Assembly (NCBI GenBank): GCA_026707945.1
Contig: JAPOVV010000115.1
Span: 62,001 to 126,000 of the forward strand
Reading direction: 5' to 3'
DNA from: Gammaproteobacteria bacterium
GTDB lineage: Bacteria; Pseudomonadota; Gammaproteobacteria; Pseudomonadales; Azotimanducaceae
Length of the DNA: 64,000 nt
The translations under genes were made by a program, and so were the position numbers. The notes below the pieces were generated by a model that saw only the letters and a list, made by a program, of their open reading frames with translations, was not told the origin of the DNA and did not search any database. Shown one piece after another: positions 54,356 to 63,740 of the stretch (its first letter is position 1; the number at the start of each line of letters is the position of its first letter).

Positions 54356-55806
54356 CGTTGGCGGATTTGTGGGTTAGTTTCCCACTGGTGGTTTTGGTGG
54401 GTGGTACGCTGATCTTGATGATCGGCGTCTCGATCGTACGTACGCACAAACTGGCTCTCGGTTTAACGCTTCTGACACTGGTGCTTTCACTTGCCGCGCA
54501 CGACCTTGCATTAGAGAACATTCCGGCGGGTGGATACGAGCTATTCGGTCTACTGAATGTGTCCGGTGTACAGGTGTTCTTCAACGCGCTGTTTTTACTC
54601 GGCGCCATCGTGACGGCACTGTTTGCGTATCCGTATTTCAACGAGCGATTAGAGCGCTGTGAAGAGTTCTATATCTTGTTGTTGACCGCAACCGCTGGTG
54701 CGATGGTGGTTGCAGCTGCTACGCACTTCGCCAGTTTCATACTTGGTCTCGAGATTCTGTCGATTTCGCTGTATGCGATGATCGCATATCCGCGCCAAAG
54801 CCACCAACCATTGGAGGCAGCGGCGAAGTACCTCGTACTGTCAGCGGTAGCTTCAAGTGCGATTCTAATGGGCATGGCACTCATCTATGCGGCGTCAGGA
54901 ACGATGGCGTTCGCGGAACTCACGCTCTCACCCGAATCGGGTGAACGCAGCTACTTTTTGTTAGGTCAAGCACTGATATGTGTGGGGATCGCGTTCAAGT
55001 TGTCGCTTGTGCCGTTCCACATGTGGACGCCGGACGTATATCAAGGGGCACCTGCGGTCGTCACCGGATATGTGGCAACCGTGTCGAAAGGCGCTGTTAT
55101 TGCACTCTTGATCAGGTATGTCCAAGCGACAGATGTACTAAGTTACGATGGGGTGTTCTACGCCGTTGTTTTCGTAGCTGTGGCATCGATGATCGTAGGA
55201 AATTTGCTGGCCCTGCTTCAAACCAATGTAAAGCGGCTACTGGCTTATTCGTCTATCGCTCACCTAGGATATCTTCTCATTGCTGTCCTCGTAGTTAATA
55301 GCGCTCGCCCCGAGCTGGTAATGGAAACAATCCTGCTGTACGTAGCCGCGTACTTCATGATTACGTTGGCTGCTTTCGGTATCGTGAACTTAACGAGTGA
55401 ACACGAAACTGAAGACAATGAGCAATTAGAAGCCTATACAGGACTTTTCTGGCGTAATCCGTTGTTGGCCTCGATTCTCACCGCAGTTGCATTGGCATTG
55501 GCGGGCATTCCGCTGACAGTCGGATTTATCGCCAAGTTTTATGTTTTTGCGGCTGGCGTAGAGGGTGCCGCTTGGGCGTTGATCTGGGCATTACTAATTG
55601 GTAGTGCCATTGGGGTTTTCTACTACCTGCGTCTGATTTATACGATGGTGAAGGAAGTACAACCAGGCGCGACCGCGTTACCGAGAATCGGCACTCAAAG
55701 TGTCGTGGCGGTAACGGTGCTTGGTATCTTAATCGTGGTACTAGGCGTGTACCCCACGCCCATGATTGACATGATTCGATCGATCGTTCAAGCTTCCGGC
55801 TTCTGA
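54352..55806 (+). CDS. nuoN: NADH-quinone oxidoreductase subunit N
   Basis: The 484-residue antiporter-like subunit contains LGLEILSISLYAMIAYPRQS, KLSLVPFHMWTPDVYQGAPA and YSSIAHLGYLLIAVLVVNS. It uses a GTG start that overlaps the nuoM stop. It is the last gene of the operon, and a 135-base gap with a weak GCGAA/TTCGC inverted repeat (55855-55874) follows. Confidence 0.96.
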   Translation: MTLADLWVSFPLVVLVGGTLILMIGVSIVRTHKLALGLTLLTLVLSLAAHDLALENIPAGGYELFGLLNVSGVQVFFNALFLLGAIVTALFAYPYFNERLERCEEFYILLLTATAGAMVVAAATHFASFILGLEILSISLYAMIAYPRQSHQPLEAAAKYLVLSAVASSAILMGMALIYAASGTMAFAELTLSPESGERSYFLLGQALICVGIAFKLSLVPFHMWTPDVYQGAPAVVTGYVATVSKGAVIALLIRYVQATDVLSYDGVFYAVVFVAVASMIVGNLLALLQTNVKRLLAYSSIAHLGYLLIAVLVVNSARPELVMETILLYVAAYFMITLAAFGIVNLTSEHETEDNEQLEAYTGLFWRNPLLASILTAVALALAGIPLTVGFIAKFYVFAAGVEGAAWALIWALLIGSAIGVFYYLRLIYTMVKEVQPGATALPRIGTQSVVAVTVLGILIVVLGVYPTPMIDMIRSIVQASGF

Positions 55807-55941
55807 CCCTTCACACTTACTAATTCGTCACCCTTGTGTTTGCATGATGTCTAGGCGAAGCAAACTTTGTTCGCATTGAGGGGTCGACGAACGACGATAG
55901 TGCACTGGTTCTTCATGATCGGCTTCTAAGTATGTTCGTGT

Positions 55942-58308
55942 ATGTCTCTTAAGTTCGCGCACGCCTTGTTGTTTTCTGCGGCCTCCGTACCAATAGCGCT
56001 AGCTGATTCAAAAACTGAGGCCGAGAACGACGACAAATCTCACATCGAAGAGGTCGTTGTGACTGGGAAAACTGGATCAATCTACGCGAGCACGTCAGTT
56101 CACGAAAGTATGCGACGTTCGGAGACACCACTCACTAGTGCTCTAGCACTTGCTGACAACGTTCCGGGTGTTTCGATTCACGAAGGTGACGCGTTCGGTT
56201 TTGACGACTGGTCGACTACGGTGTCCCTACGTGGGTTTCAAATAAACCTTGATGATCAACATATCGGAATCACAGTCGACGGCATACCCAATGGGAACTC
56301 AAACTACGGAGGCGGTGCGAAAGCGAATCGATATATCGATATTCTGAACCTAAGTGGAGTCAGCGTATCGCAAGGTACCGCTGACATTTCTTCACGATCG
56401 AACGAAGCACTAGGAGGAACACTCGATTTCTCGACCCATGATCCCGCTGTCGAGCGTAGAGCAAAAGTGGCGTTCGCAAGAACTGAGTTCGAAGGTACCA
56501 AACATTACATTCGATACGACACGGGAGTACTGGCTAATGGCGTTAGTGGGTGGCTATCTGCCTCTCGTCAACGGGCGACAGATTGGATCGACCATAGCGC
56601 CGAAAACGAACGTGACCACGTAGCACTAAAACTCCTAGCATCGCGTAAGAATGTCGACTTTACCGCGTATTTTTCGTGGGACGATACACATGAAGACAAC
56701 TACCAACGCCTCTACTCCGCTGCAGATTTCAACGGCAATTCTGAGTGGGATAGGTTGACGGCTATATGGACTGGGATACCACACATCGATCAAGCTCATC
56801 GACGTGTCTGGTCGACGCTTCGAGAAAACACGTTCGCATATTTGAAATTCGAGACAACGGTTCGAGATTTAAGACTGAGTGGGAATCTCTATGGTCACGC
56901 GAACTCAGGGAGAGGCGATTGGGCACCGCCGTACTTGGTCGATATAGTTGAAGATGAGGGACGTCCTGAGAGTGAGAGAGTTGGGAACTTAGTCTATCGC
57001 GGCGGCGATATTTTGGGACGTATCTATTTCGTTGATGCTTCTGGCGTGCGACTGTGGCCAACGACCGGATGTGTATCGAGTATTACCTTTCCTTATGGTG
57101 GTGCGGCGGCGGAAGCTGACCCAAGATGCTACGCGGAGGATGCGCTCGCTGTTCAGTCCTACCGACACACCCACTATGCCAAGAGAAGAACGGGGGGTGC
57201 GTTCGATCTTGACTGGGAAACAACCTGGCGAAATGGTTTGACTAACCGCCTACGCGCCGGTGTTTGGCATGAAGTTTCGCGCCGAGACGAAGAACGGGAT
57301 TGGCATGACATCATCGACACGAGCGAAGGTTTCGCGTATGAACCAATGCCTTATTGGATTCAATACGATCGCAGCTATCCATCCAGCACCTCAAAGATCT
57401 ACGCTGAAAGCGTAATTTCGACCCAACGAATTAGCAGTAGATTAGGCATTAAGTGGCATCGAGGTAAGATCAAGCGAAATGATGAATTTGGTAGGTACAG
57501 CGTTTTGTCGGTGTCTTCGTCATCGCCGTTGCTACTATCGAGCGGAGCAACGGTTCAACTACCTTTGCGCGGCTTGGAAGCGTATGTTGGACTTGCGTAC
57601 AACTACAAGGCTCTGTCCGATTTGCTGTTCGAACGTACGGCTTCGATGTTAGATCAGATTGAGCCAGAGACCGCTCGCAGTACTGAGCTTGGATTTCGTT
57701 ATTCGTTGGGTGGAATTTCGATCGCAACGACGTGGTATGACAGCAGATTTAGCAATAGGATCGCATTCGTTAACGAACTGGTGAGCGGATTGCCAGACTT
57801 CCTCAGCGGTACTGACGGAGCCTACATTAACTCGGGAGGGATCGAATCGAGCGGGCTCGAGGTCGCGGGAGTTTGGCAACCGTTCGAAGGAATGTCAGTT
57901 TACGTTGCGTACACAGATGACGCTTCAGAATACTTAGGAACGAGTTCGCGCGACATCGATGCAAGCGTAGGGGTAGTGCCTGGGAATCGCGTCACCGGGA
58001 TGCCATCGGAGATGTTCGTCGCTACCGTTGAATGGCGGCGTGGTCGCGTACAAACCGGCATTACGCATAAATTTACCGGGACGCGTTTTGTCGATCTTGC
58101 CAACTCATGGGAGGTAGCTAGTTACACGAATACCGACGTACATATCGGTGGAGAATGGATATTGCGTGGAGAATCGATGAGTGCTAACACTCGTCTTGCG
58201 ATCAATAATTTATTTGATACGGATTACCTTGCGGGAATCGCCGGAGAAGGCGCTTGGATAGGTGCCCCACAAACAGTATCGTTCTTATTCGAGATCGAGT
58301 TCAAGTAA
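55942..58308 (+). CDS. TonB-dependent outer membrane receptor
   Basis: The 788-residue protein begins with a signal peptide (FAHALLFSAASVPIALA). The plug domain has HIEEVVVTGKTGS, LADNVPGVSIHEGDAFGFDD and VSLRGFQINLDDQHIGITVD. A long beta-barrel region follows and ends in a phenylalanine-containing strand, PQTVSFLFEIEFK. It takes up large nutrients with TonB energy. The ligand is not predictable. It is next to a sulfatase gene, so a sulfated glycan is one guess. Confidence 0.93.
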   Translation: MSLKFAHALLFSAASVPIALADSKTEAENDDKSHIEEVVVTGKTGSIYASTSVHESMRRSETPLTSALALADNVPGVSIHEGDAFGFDDWSTTVSLRGFQINLDDQHIGITVDGIPNGNSNYGGGAKANRYIDILNLSGVSVSQGTADISSRSNEALGGTLDFSTHDPAVERRAKVAFARTEFEGTKHYIRYDTGVLANGVSGWLSASRQRATDWIDHSAENERDHVALKLLASRKNVDFTAYFSWDDTHEDNYQRLYSAADFNGNSEWDRLTAIWTGIPHIDQAHRRVWSTLRENTFAYLKFETTVRDLRLSGNLYGHANSGRGDWAPPYLVDIVEDEGRPESERVGNLVYRGGDILGRIYFVDASGVRLWPTTGCVSSITFPYGGAAAEADPRCYAEDALAVQSYRHTHYAKRRTGGAFDLDWETTWRNGLTNRLRAGVWHEVSRRDEERDWHDIIDTSEGFAYEPMPYWIQYDRSYPSSTSKIYAESVISTQRISSRLGIKWHRGKIKRNDEFGRYSVLSVSSSSPLLLSSGATVQLPLRGLEAYVGLAYNYKALSDLLFERTASMLDQIEPETARSTELGFRYSLGGISIATTWYDSRFSNRIAFVNELVSGLPDFLSGTDGAYINSGGIESSGLEVAGVWQPFEGMSVYVAYTDDASEYLGTSSRDIDASVGVVPGNRVTGMPSEMFVATVEWRRGRVQTGITHKFTGTRFVDLANSWEVASYTNTDVHIGGEWILRGESMSANTRLAINNLFDTDYLAGIAGEGAWIGAPQTVSFLFEIEFK

Positions 58309-58427
58309 CTCTTTTGTATTGAATCTGGTCTGGATTAGGCGAGTCTAGTTCATACTTCGTCCTAGTCGATCCGAACGCGATCGCGGCTGAATTCAATTTA
58401 ACTAGAGCCTAGAGAAGGTCTAACACT

Positions 58428-59861
58428 TTGGTCGATCAAAACCCCTTGAATTTTGTTTTCTTTCAACCGGATGAAATGAGGGCTGAGAGTTTAGCTTGTT
58501 ATGGTCACCCGTTAGTCCAAACACCAAACTACGATCGATTGGCTTCGGAAGGCGTTCGTTTCGACCAATGTCATGTTCAAAACGCACAGTGTGTGCCTTC
58601 AAGGGTATCGATGATGACTGGACTTTACCCTCATTGTGCAGGTCATCGAACGAATTGGCATTTGATCCGTTCCCACGAACCTCATCTTTTTCGTTATCTA
58701 TCTGAAGCGGGCTACGACATCCGATGGTATGGCAAGAACGACATGCTCGCACAGGAGAGTTTGGGCTGCATTACGGAGTATTTTGAACCCGAAGGACCAG
58801 ATAGAAAAAACCGATACGAACTAGGGGACAAGAGGTACTACACGTTTGACGCACAACCGTTTGATTGTGCTCGGGAGGATTTAGCCGACTATACAAAAGT
58901 TAAAGCAGGAATCGACTATCTGCGAAGCAGAAAACACGCTGATCGTCCTTTCTTTCTGTTTCTACCGTTACTTCAACCTCATCCTTCCTATACCACGCAT
59001 AGTGATTTCTATCACATGTACAGAACAGAGGATATCCCTGAGCTAAGACCGTCTGATTTGAAAGACAAACCGATCCACTACGAGTTAATTCGTAAATATC
59101 GGCGCTTGAACGAACTACCGGAGAGTTTCTTCAAGAGGCTCAATGCTGTATACCTTGGGATGATTAGTTACACCGATTGGCTTTTAGGTGAGTTGATGGC
59201 CGTGATGGATGAAAGCGGGTTATTCGAGAATACCGTTCTCATCGTTTCTTCCGATCACGGCGATTGGGCGGGCGATTTTGGTTTAGTCGAGAAGTGGCCG
59301 AGTGATTACTCTGATCTTATAACGCGCGTACCTCTACTGGTAAAAGCGCCGGGCTGTAAAGTGGGTCACATGGTCGAAGGTCCAGTAGAAATGTTTGATC
59401 TGATGGCGAGCGTCATGGAACTTGCAGGTGTCGACGCAGATCACGTTCATTTCGCCAAGTCCTTTGTGCCACAACTGCTCGGTGATCCAGAAGACAAGGA
59501 GCGCTTCGTATTTGCGGAAGGTGGTTATGACACTAACGAGCCGCACGCGTTTGAAGGCAGATGGAGCGAGGTTAATCCTCCAATCGAAGGAAACTACTAT
59601 CCTAAAGGCCGGTTACAGCAAGAGGTCCCATCGAGTGTTTGCCGTGCAACGATGATTCGAGACTTGAACTACAAACTCATACATCGTACAGAAGGTTTGT
59701 CAGAGTTGTATGACTTGAACGAAGACCCGCGAGAACTTCGAAATCGAATCAATGATTCCCATATGAGCGACGTTCGTCAGAGGCTTGAAAGTACTTTGCT
59801 TGATTGGTTTGTTAAGACATCGGATACTGTTCCAGTAGGCCAAGATAAACGTCGGTTCTAG
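58428..59861 (+). CDS. Sulfatase (arylsulfatase A family)
   Basis: The 477-residue protein has the formylglycine motif CVPSRVSMMTGLYP with Cys55, the metal aspartates in FFQPDEMR (near residue 15) and SSDHGDWAGDFG, and GYDIRWYGKNDM-like active-site elements. No signal peptide is visible, so it is perhaps cytoplasmic. Maturation needs a formylglycine-forming enzyme or anSME, which is not in the window. TTG 58428 is used, preceded by GAGAAGG. It hydrolyses a sulfate ester, possibly on sugars or aromatics. Confidence 0.9.
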   Translation: MVDQNPLNFVFFQPDEMRAESLACYGHPLVQTPNYDRLASEGVRFDQCHVQNAQCVPSRVSMMTGLYPHCAGHRTNWHLIRSHEPHLFRYLSEAGYDIRWYGKNDMLAQESLGCITEYFEPEGPDRKNRYELGDKRYYTFDAQPFDCAREDLADYTKVKAGIDYLRSRKHADRPFFLFLPLLQPHPSYTTHSDFYHMYRTEDIPELRPSDLKDKPIHYELIRKYRRLNELPESFFKRLNAVYLGMISYTDWLLGELMAVMDESGLFENTVLIVSSDHGDWAGDFGLVEKWPSDYSDLITRVPLLVKAPGCKVGHMVEGPVEMFDLMASVMELAGVDADHVHFAKSFVPQLLGDPEDKERFVFAEGGYDTNEPHAFEGRWSEVNPPIEGNYYPKGRLQQEVPSSVCRATMIRDLNYKLIHRTEGLSELYDLNEDPRELRNRINDSHMSDVRQRLESTLLDWFVKTSDTVPVGQDKRRF

Positions 59862-60123
59862 CGCTTTCACGGACGATACGGCCCTCTTTCGTTTCAACGA
59901 TATTACGGAGTGATACCGAGCGTCAGGAGTCTACAAATCGTTCGTTTTAAACATGCGACGGATTCGCACGCAGAAAAATAAACACTTTTGCGCACTCCGT
60001 TAGATGTACCGAGTTGGACCGTAGGATTAGTACCATGCTCCATAAAATGAGCGACCCGGTCGGCCAAGGTTGTTCTCAGACCCTTCAACTAGGCGGACTA
60101 GTCGAATCATCTAAAAGCGACCT

Positions 60124-60915
60124 ATGAATATAGAACACGTTGTAGAAACAATGAGGGAAGAGGGGTTCGCAGTAGTCCCTGATTTTCTTGATGAAGAGAC
60201 GATCGAACGTCTGCGACAAGACCTCGCTCCTATTTTCAATGACATTGGGAGCAGATCAACGAAAGACTTCGGCCAGCAGACGATTCATACGCATAACTTA
60301 CTAGCAAAAACTCGTGCAGTCGATGGCGTGCTGATGGACGATAAGTTATTGACTTTGATCGAAGCGATTCTCGGCCCTGATTTTCAGATTTCGGGAGTTG
60401 CCGCGATGCGACCTGCACCTGGCGACCGGCGTCAACATATGCACCGGGATGATGGGCATTACCCCATTCCGTACCCGCATCCCCCATTAATTGTCAATAC
60501 GCTAATCGCATTGGACCCATTCACGGTAGAAAACGGCGCGACAGAAGTTGTGCCTCGAAGTCACCTCTTGACTGAACGGGTCGATCAAGACAAGCCGACC
60601 GTTTCAGTGGAGATGCCCATTGGGGGATTGCTTCTCTGGGACGGCGCACTTTGGCACAGAGGTGGAGGCAATTCCACAAAGAACACTTATCGAAGATCGA
60701 TTAATCTGAACTTTAATTTGGCGTGGCTAAAACAACGCGAGAATCAATTCATCGGCGTGCCACCTGAGGTCGTGGTAGCCATGCCGGAGAAACTCCAAGC
60801 GTTAATTGGTTATAAACTGACGAATTTCGGACTCGGAACCGTCGACTACCGAAATCCGATCGAAACCGTTAAAAAGCGACTCCTTGAGGACGAATCGGTC
60901 CGCTCAGCAATCTAG
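60124..60915 (+). CDS. Phytanoyl-CoA dioxygenase family protein
   Basis: The 263-residue protein is a Fe(II)/2-oxoglutarate dioxygenase: GFAVVPDFLDEETIERLRQD at the start, the HxD pair in QHMHRDDGHYP, NGATEVVPRSHLL, and GGLLLWDGALWHRGGGNST (distal His) followed by RRSINLNFN (2-oxoglutarate Arg). It probably hydroxylates a small organic acid or fatty acid. It is separated from the sulfatase by 262 bases with no gene visible between. Confidence 0.9.
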   Translation: MNIEHVVETMREEGFAVVPDFLDEETIERLRQDLAPIFNDIGSRSTKDFGQQTIHTHNLLAKTRAVDGVLMDDKLLTLIEAILGPDFQISGVAAMRPAPGDRRQHMHRDDGHYPIPYPHPPLIVNTLIALDPFTVENGATEVVPRSHLLTERVDQDKPTVSVEMPIGGLLLWDGALWHRGGGNSTKNTYRRSINLNFNLAWLKQRENQFIGVPPEVVVAMPEKLQALIGYKLTNFGLGTVDYRNPIETVKKRLLEDESVRSAI

Positions 60916-61037
60916 CGCTATTGAACTGCACAAGGTCTCAACGGCATCTGGAATCGTTGTGCGTAGCTCGCAATAACAATCCAACTCTTAGGGCTTGGCT
61001 GAATTGAAACGCTTCGCTCAGTAGCAAATTTCGGACA

Positions 61038-61616
61038 TCACCTCAATCGAAGCAGTTGTTCGATTTTGAACATTGCATAGACCCTAAACGTTGTCAAATC
61101 GCCGAGATTGTCTCGGGCACTTGATTTCAAAGCTGCTTCAAATTTATATCCCAAACGTTCGGGGATCGCCCAGCTCTTCTGATTGTTGGTATCCACGCGG
61201 ATTTGAACACGATTGCTGTCCAATTTCTGGAATGCGAGTGTAGTTAACGCATGCGTTGCTTCGGTAACGTACCCGTGTCCCGAATAGGCGCTATGAATCC
61301 AGTAACCGATTTCGAAACTTGGTACCTCCGGATCGATGGATTCAAGTTCAGCCATGCCGATGATCTTCCCGTCGTCTGGCAACCTGAGCAATGTCGGCAG
61401 ACGTACTCCTGAATCGAAACCTTCTTTTGCACGTATGCAAGCCTCTTCGGCACTTTCGATGTTGTAGCTTCCGCGAGCCCACACCATCCATCGGCTTAAC
61501 TCGGTATATGAAGCCGTGACCGCCTCATGTAGTCCAGAAGCGTCTTCTAAGGTAGGTCGGCGAAGTATCAAACGGGCGGTCGGAATCTCGATCGGATAGG
61601 GATGTGGCGCAATCAT
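61038..61616 (-). CDS. GNAT acetyltransferase, RimJ/RimL-like
   Basis: The 192-residue protein begins MIAPHPYPIEIPTARLILRR, and the GNAT motif A is GYWIHSAYSGHGYVTEATHA. It has RVQIRVDTNNQKSWAIPERL and GYKFEAALKSSARDN, the pattern of RimJ/RimL ribosomal-protein acetyltransferases and many others. ATG 61616 follows GAGAAGG. The longer frame to 61679 begins with a basic leader without signal character. Confidence 0.85.
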   Translation of the reverse strand: MIAPHPYPIEIPTARLILRRPTLEDASGLHEAVTASYTELSRWMVWARGSYNIESAEEACIRAKEGFDSGVRLPTLLRLPDDGKIIGMAELESIDPEVPSFEIGYWIHSAYSGHGYVTEATHALTTLAFQKLDSNRVQIRVDTNNQKSWAIPERLGYKFEAALKSSARDNLGDLTTFRVYAMFKIEQLLRLR

Positions 61617-61876
61617 GCCTTCTCGGGTTCGGTTTGTTGTGGTAAAGAGAAACAGAAGAAGAACGCGCCGACGCCGCAATGTGGGTGCTCGACCATCCGT
61701 CTCGCTTGCAGCATTCTAGATTGTCACTGTAGAACTTGCGTTGGTTTCGACTAATTCAAAGAGGAGTAGTGCGATAAACGAGCGTATAGAAAATTACGCG
61801 TTCGATTCATCAGTGTCGTGCGTCGCTGAGGGATCAAACCTGTTTTCCTCCTTTAAGTCACATACAGGGACCTAAG

Positions 61877-62884
61877 ATGACGATTCGAGTACTTTGGCCA
61901 AATGGGCGTGGCGTCAATAACCAAATCGAGCTGGATGCGTTAGGCGAAGGTGTGTCTGGTGAATGGGGCGGCGGCTTCACCAACGTATCGGACGAGCAAT
62001 GGGCAAATTGCGATGGAATCGTTGGGACACAACCGCCATTGGACTGCATGGAAAAGTTGGAGAAGTGTCGGATCTTCGTTAAACCCGCGGTCGGTTTCGA
62101 CGATGTTGATCTTCCTAGTTGGTCATCGCGCGGTATCGCGGTTTGCAATGTCCCTGATTACGGTACGCGGGAAGTCGCGGACCATGCGATCGCTCTCATG
62201 ATGACCTTGACAAAAAGCATCGCGTTTCATGACGAGTCTTTGCGCGCGGACCCGCTTGGGAATTGGAGGCCAGCGTTAAACCCCTACGGCAAGCGTATGG
62301 CAGATTGCACTTTCGGTGTATTGGGTTTAGGTCGAATCGGTACTGCTGCTGCACGACGCGCAAAGTCGTTCGATATGCGAGTGATTTTTTTCGACCCTTA
62401 TCGCGAGAACGGAACAGAACTAGCGTTAGGCATCGAACGAGTCGACTCGCTTGAGGAACTCATGTCTGAATCGGACATTTTGAGTGTCCATACGCCTTTG
62501 AATGACGAGACCCGTAACCTTGTCGGTGCGGACGCGTTTGCGTATGCTAAGAAAGGCATGATTCTGATCAATACAGCGCGAGGACCCATTGTGGACGTGG
62601 ATGCGCTGTATGATGCCATGAAGTCAGATCGTGTGCTAGCTGCTGGACTCGACGTTTTACCTGAGGAACCAGCAAAAATGGACCGGCCATTGCTAAAAGC
62701 TTGGGGCGCAAATGAGGAGTGGGTGAAACATCGCCTGGTAGTGACCCCACATTCGGCCTTCTACACCCCAGAAAGTGTCCGTGACATTCGTGCGTTTGCC
62801 GCGCGAACGGCGGCTAGGTTCCTGCGTGATGGCAGACTTGAGAATTGTGTTAATCAAAAGGAAATTGCATCGATATTGACATAA
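61877..62884 (+). CDS. D-isomer specific 2-hydroxyacid dehydrogenase
   Basis: The 335-residue NAD-dependent enzyme has DYGTREVADHAIALMMTLTK, the Rossmann loop FGVLGLGRIGTAAARRAK, catalytic Arg in LINTARGPIVDVDA, Glu in GLDVLPEEPA and His in VVTPHSAFYTPES, all in normal order. It could be a glyoxylate, hydroxypyruvate or phosphoglycerate type enzyme. The substrate is not determinable. It is preceded by AGGGACCTAAG. Confidence 0.92.
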   Translation: MTIRVLWPNGRGVNNQIELDALGEGVSGEWGGGFTNVSDEQWANCDGIVGTQPPLDCMEKLEKCRIFVKPAVGFDDVDLPSWSSRGIAVCNVPDYGTREVADHAIALMMTLTKSIAFHDESLRADPLGNWRPALNPYGKRMADCTFGVLGLGRIGTAAARRAKSFDMRVIFFDPYRENGTELALGIERVDSLEELMSESDILSVHTPLNDETRNLVGADAFAYAKKGMILINTARGPIVDVDALYDAMKSDRVLAAGLDVLPEEPAKMDRPLLKAWGANEEWVKHRLVVTPHSAFYTPESVRDIRAFAARTAARFLRDGRLENCVNQKEIASILT

Positions 62885-62988
62885 CTTGACCTAATGATTG
62901 CTGCAAATTGAACTAATTCAGTTAGATTTGGTCTATATCTCCTAAGAAGCAAGATTATTGTGCAATAGAAGTGAGTTGCGAGGGATTT

Positions 62989-63007
62989 CGCAAGCAAATT
63001 GCTTGCG
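62989..63007. repeat. Perfect 19-base palindrome
   Basis: CGCAAGCAAATTGCTTGCG reads the same on both strands except for its central base, with 9-base arms. It lies about 100 bases after the 2-hydroxyacid dehydrogenase and about 100 upstream of the small gene at 63105, in an AT-rich region. No T-run follows, so it is more likely a protein-binding site than a terminator. Confidence 0.55.
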
Positions 63008-63104
63008 TCTAATTGCGTAATTTAATTAAGATTGCACCCGAGACGCGATAGACCACAAGTATATCGCGTACTCTCAACAATCCACGCCATGAATGGAGAT
63101 GGAA

Positions 63105-63299
63105 ATGTTCAACAACGCACGACGACTGTTGCTGTCCTGTTATAGGCCCGTTAAACGATTCTGGAACGCACTACTGCGATTCGGTTCGCCTCGATTTTCT
63201 ATCGAGACATTTAGCGAGTTCATGCAGATGCAAGCGGCTAACGATGACGAGTGTTCTCACGAGACGGTCGATTGTTCGTGCCAGCTGCAGGCTGCCTAA
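63105..63299 (+). CDS. Small hypothetical protein
   Basis: A 64-residue frame starts MFNNARRLLLSCYRPVKRFW. ATG 63105 is preferred over 63093 because a GGAG sits just upstream. The N-terminal half is basic and aromatic, and the C-terminal half is acidic with cysteines and histidine (DECSHETVDCSCQ), possibly a metal-binding tail. No family is recognised. It could also be chance coding, since the frame is short. Confidence 0.4.
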   Translation: MFNNARRLLLSCYRPVKRFWNALLRFGSPRFSIETFSEFMQMQAANDDECSHETVDCSCQLQAA

Positions 63300-63740
63300 C
63301 GATTACGCGTCGTTGAATCCATTCAAGTATTGGGTCAGGATTGAGGAATCGTTAAAACGAGCTAGGTAATTGCACGATACGAGAGGTGCGTCGAGCACAA
63401 GTTGCGAAGCGCACCTTTATCTAAAAGATAACGACGTAGTAAATACTGATAAGAATTGAAAACGGCGCTAAATCGCTGTGGTGTAGGACTCAACGGATTC
63501 GTGTAGATAGGTGAGATCGATTTTCCCTTGCGTCGTTTGTTTAATCTTCTGTTTTAGGCGCAATATGGCTTGCACGGCAATACCGCGATAAGTGTGGCGT
63601 CGTTGTCTAGCCTCTAGGAAGTTCAACACATGCAACGTGGAGAATGTGCGCCCTGAATCGTGTCCGCTATTGAGCGCTAGACGAGACTCTTCGTGCAAGG
63701 ATACAAACTAGAGTTTATTTCAACTACCCCTAACTAACCA
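63300..63740. other. Intergenic region with two adjacent hairpins
   Basis: About 440 bases. AGGTGCG at 63384-63390 pairs with CGCACCT at 63410-63416. Directly after comes TTATCTAAAAGATAA (63417-63431), a 6-base-arm hairpin. Downstream on the minus strand a TTG-started frame at 63468-63698 (76 residues) is unsupported. No RNA gene is recognised. These hairpins could end transcription of the upstream small gene or form a structured leader, but there is no T-run. Confidence 0.35.

Noticed and set aside
59903-60088. 61-residue minus-strand frame between the sulfatase and the PhyH gene
   Set aside because: No motif, poor start context, and the plus-strand gap appears noncoding.
63468-63698. 76-residue minus-strand frame near the window end
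   Set aside because: TTG start without a ribosome binding site and no family. It may be noncoding.
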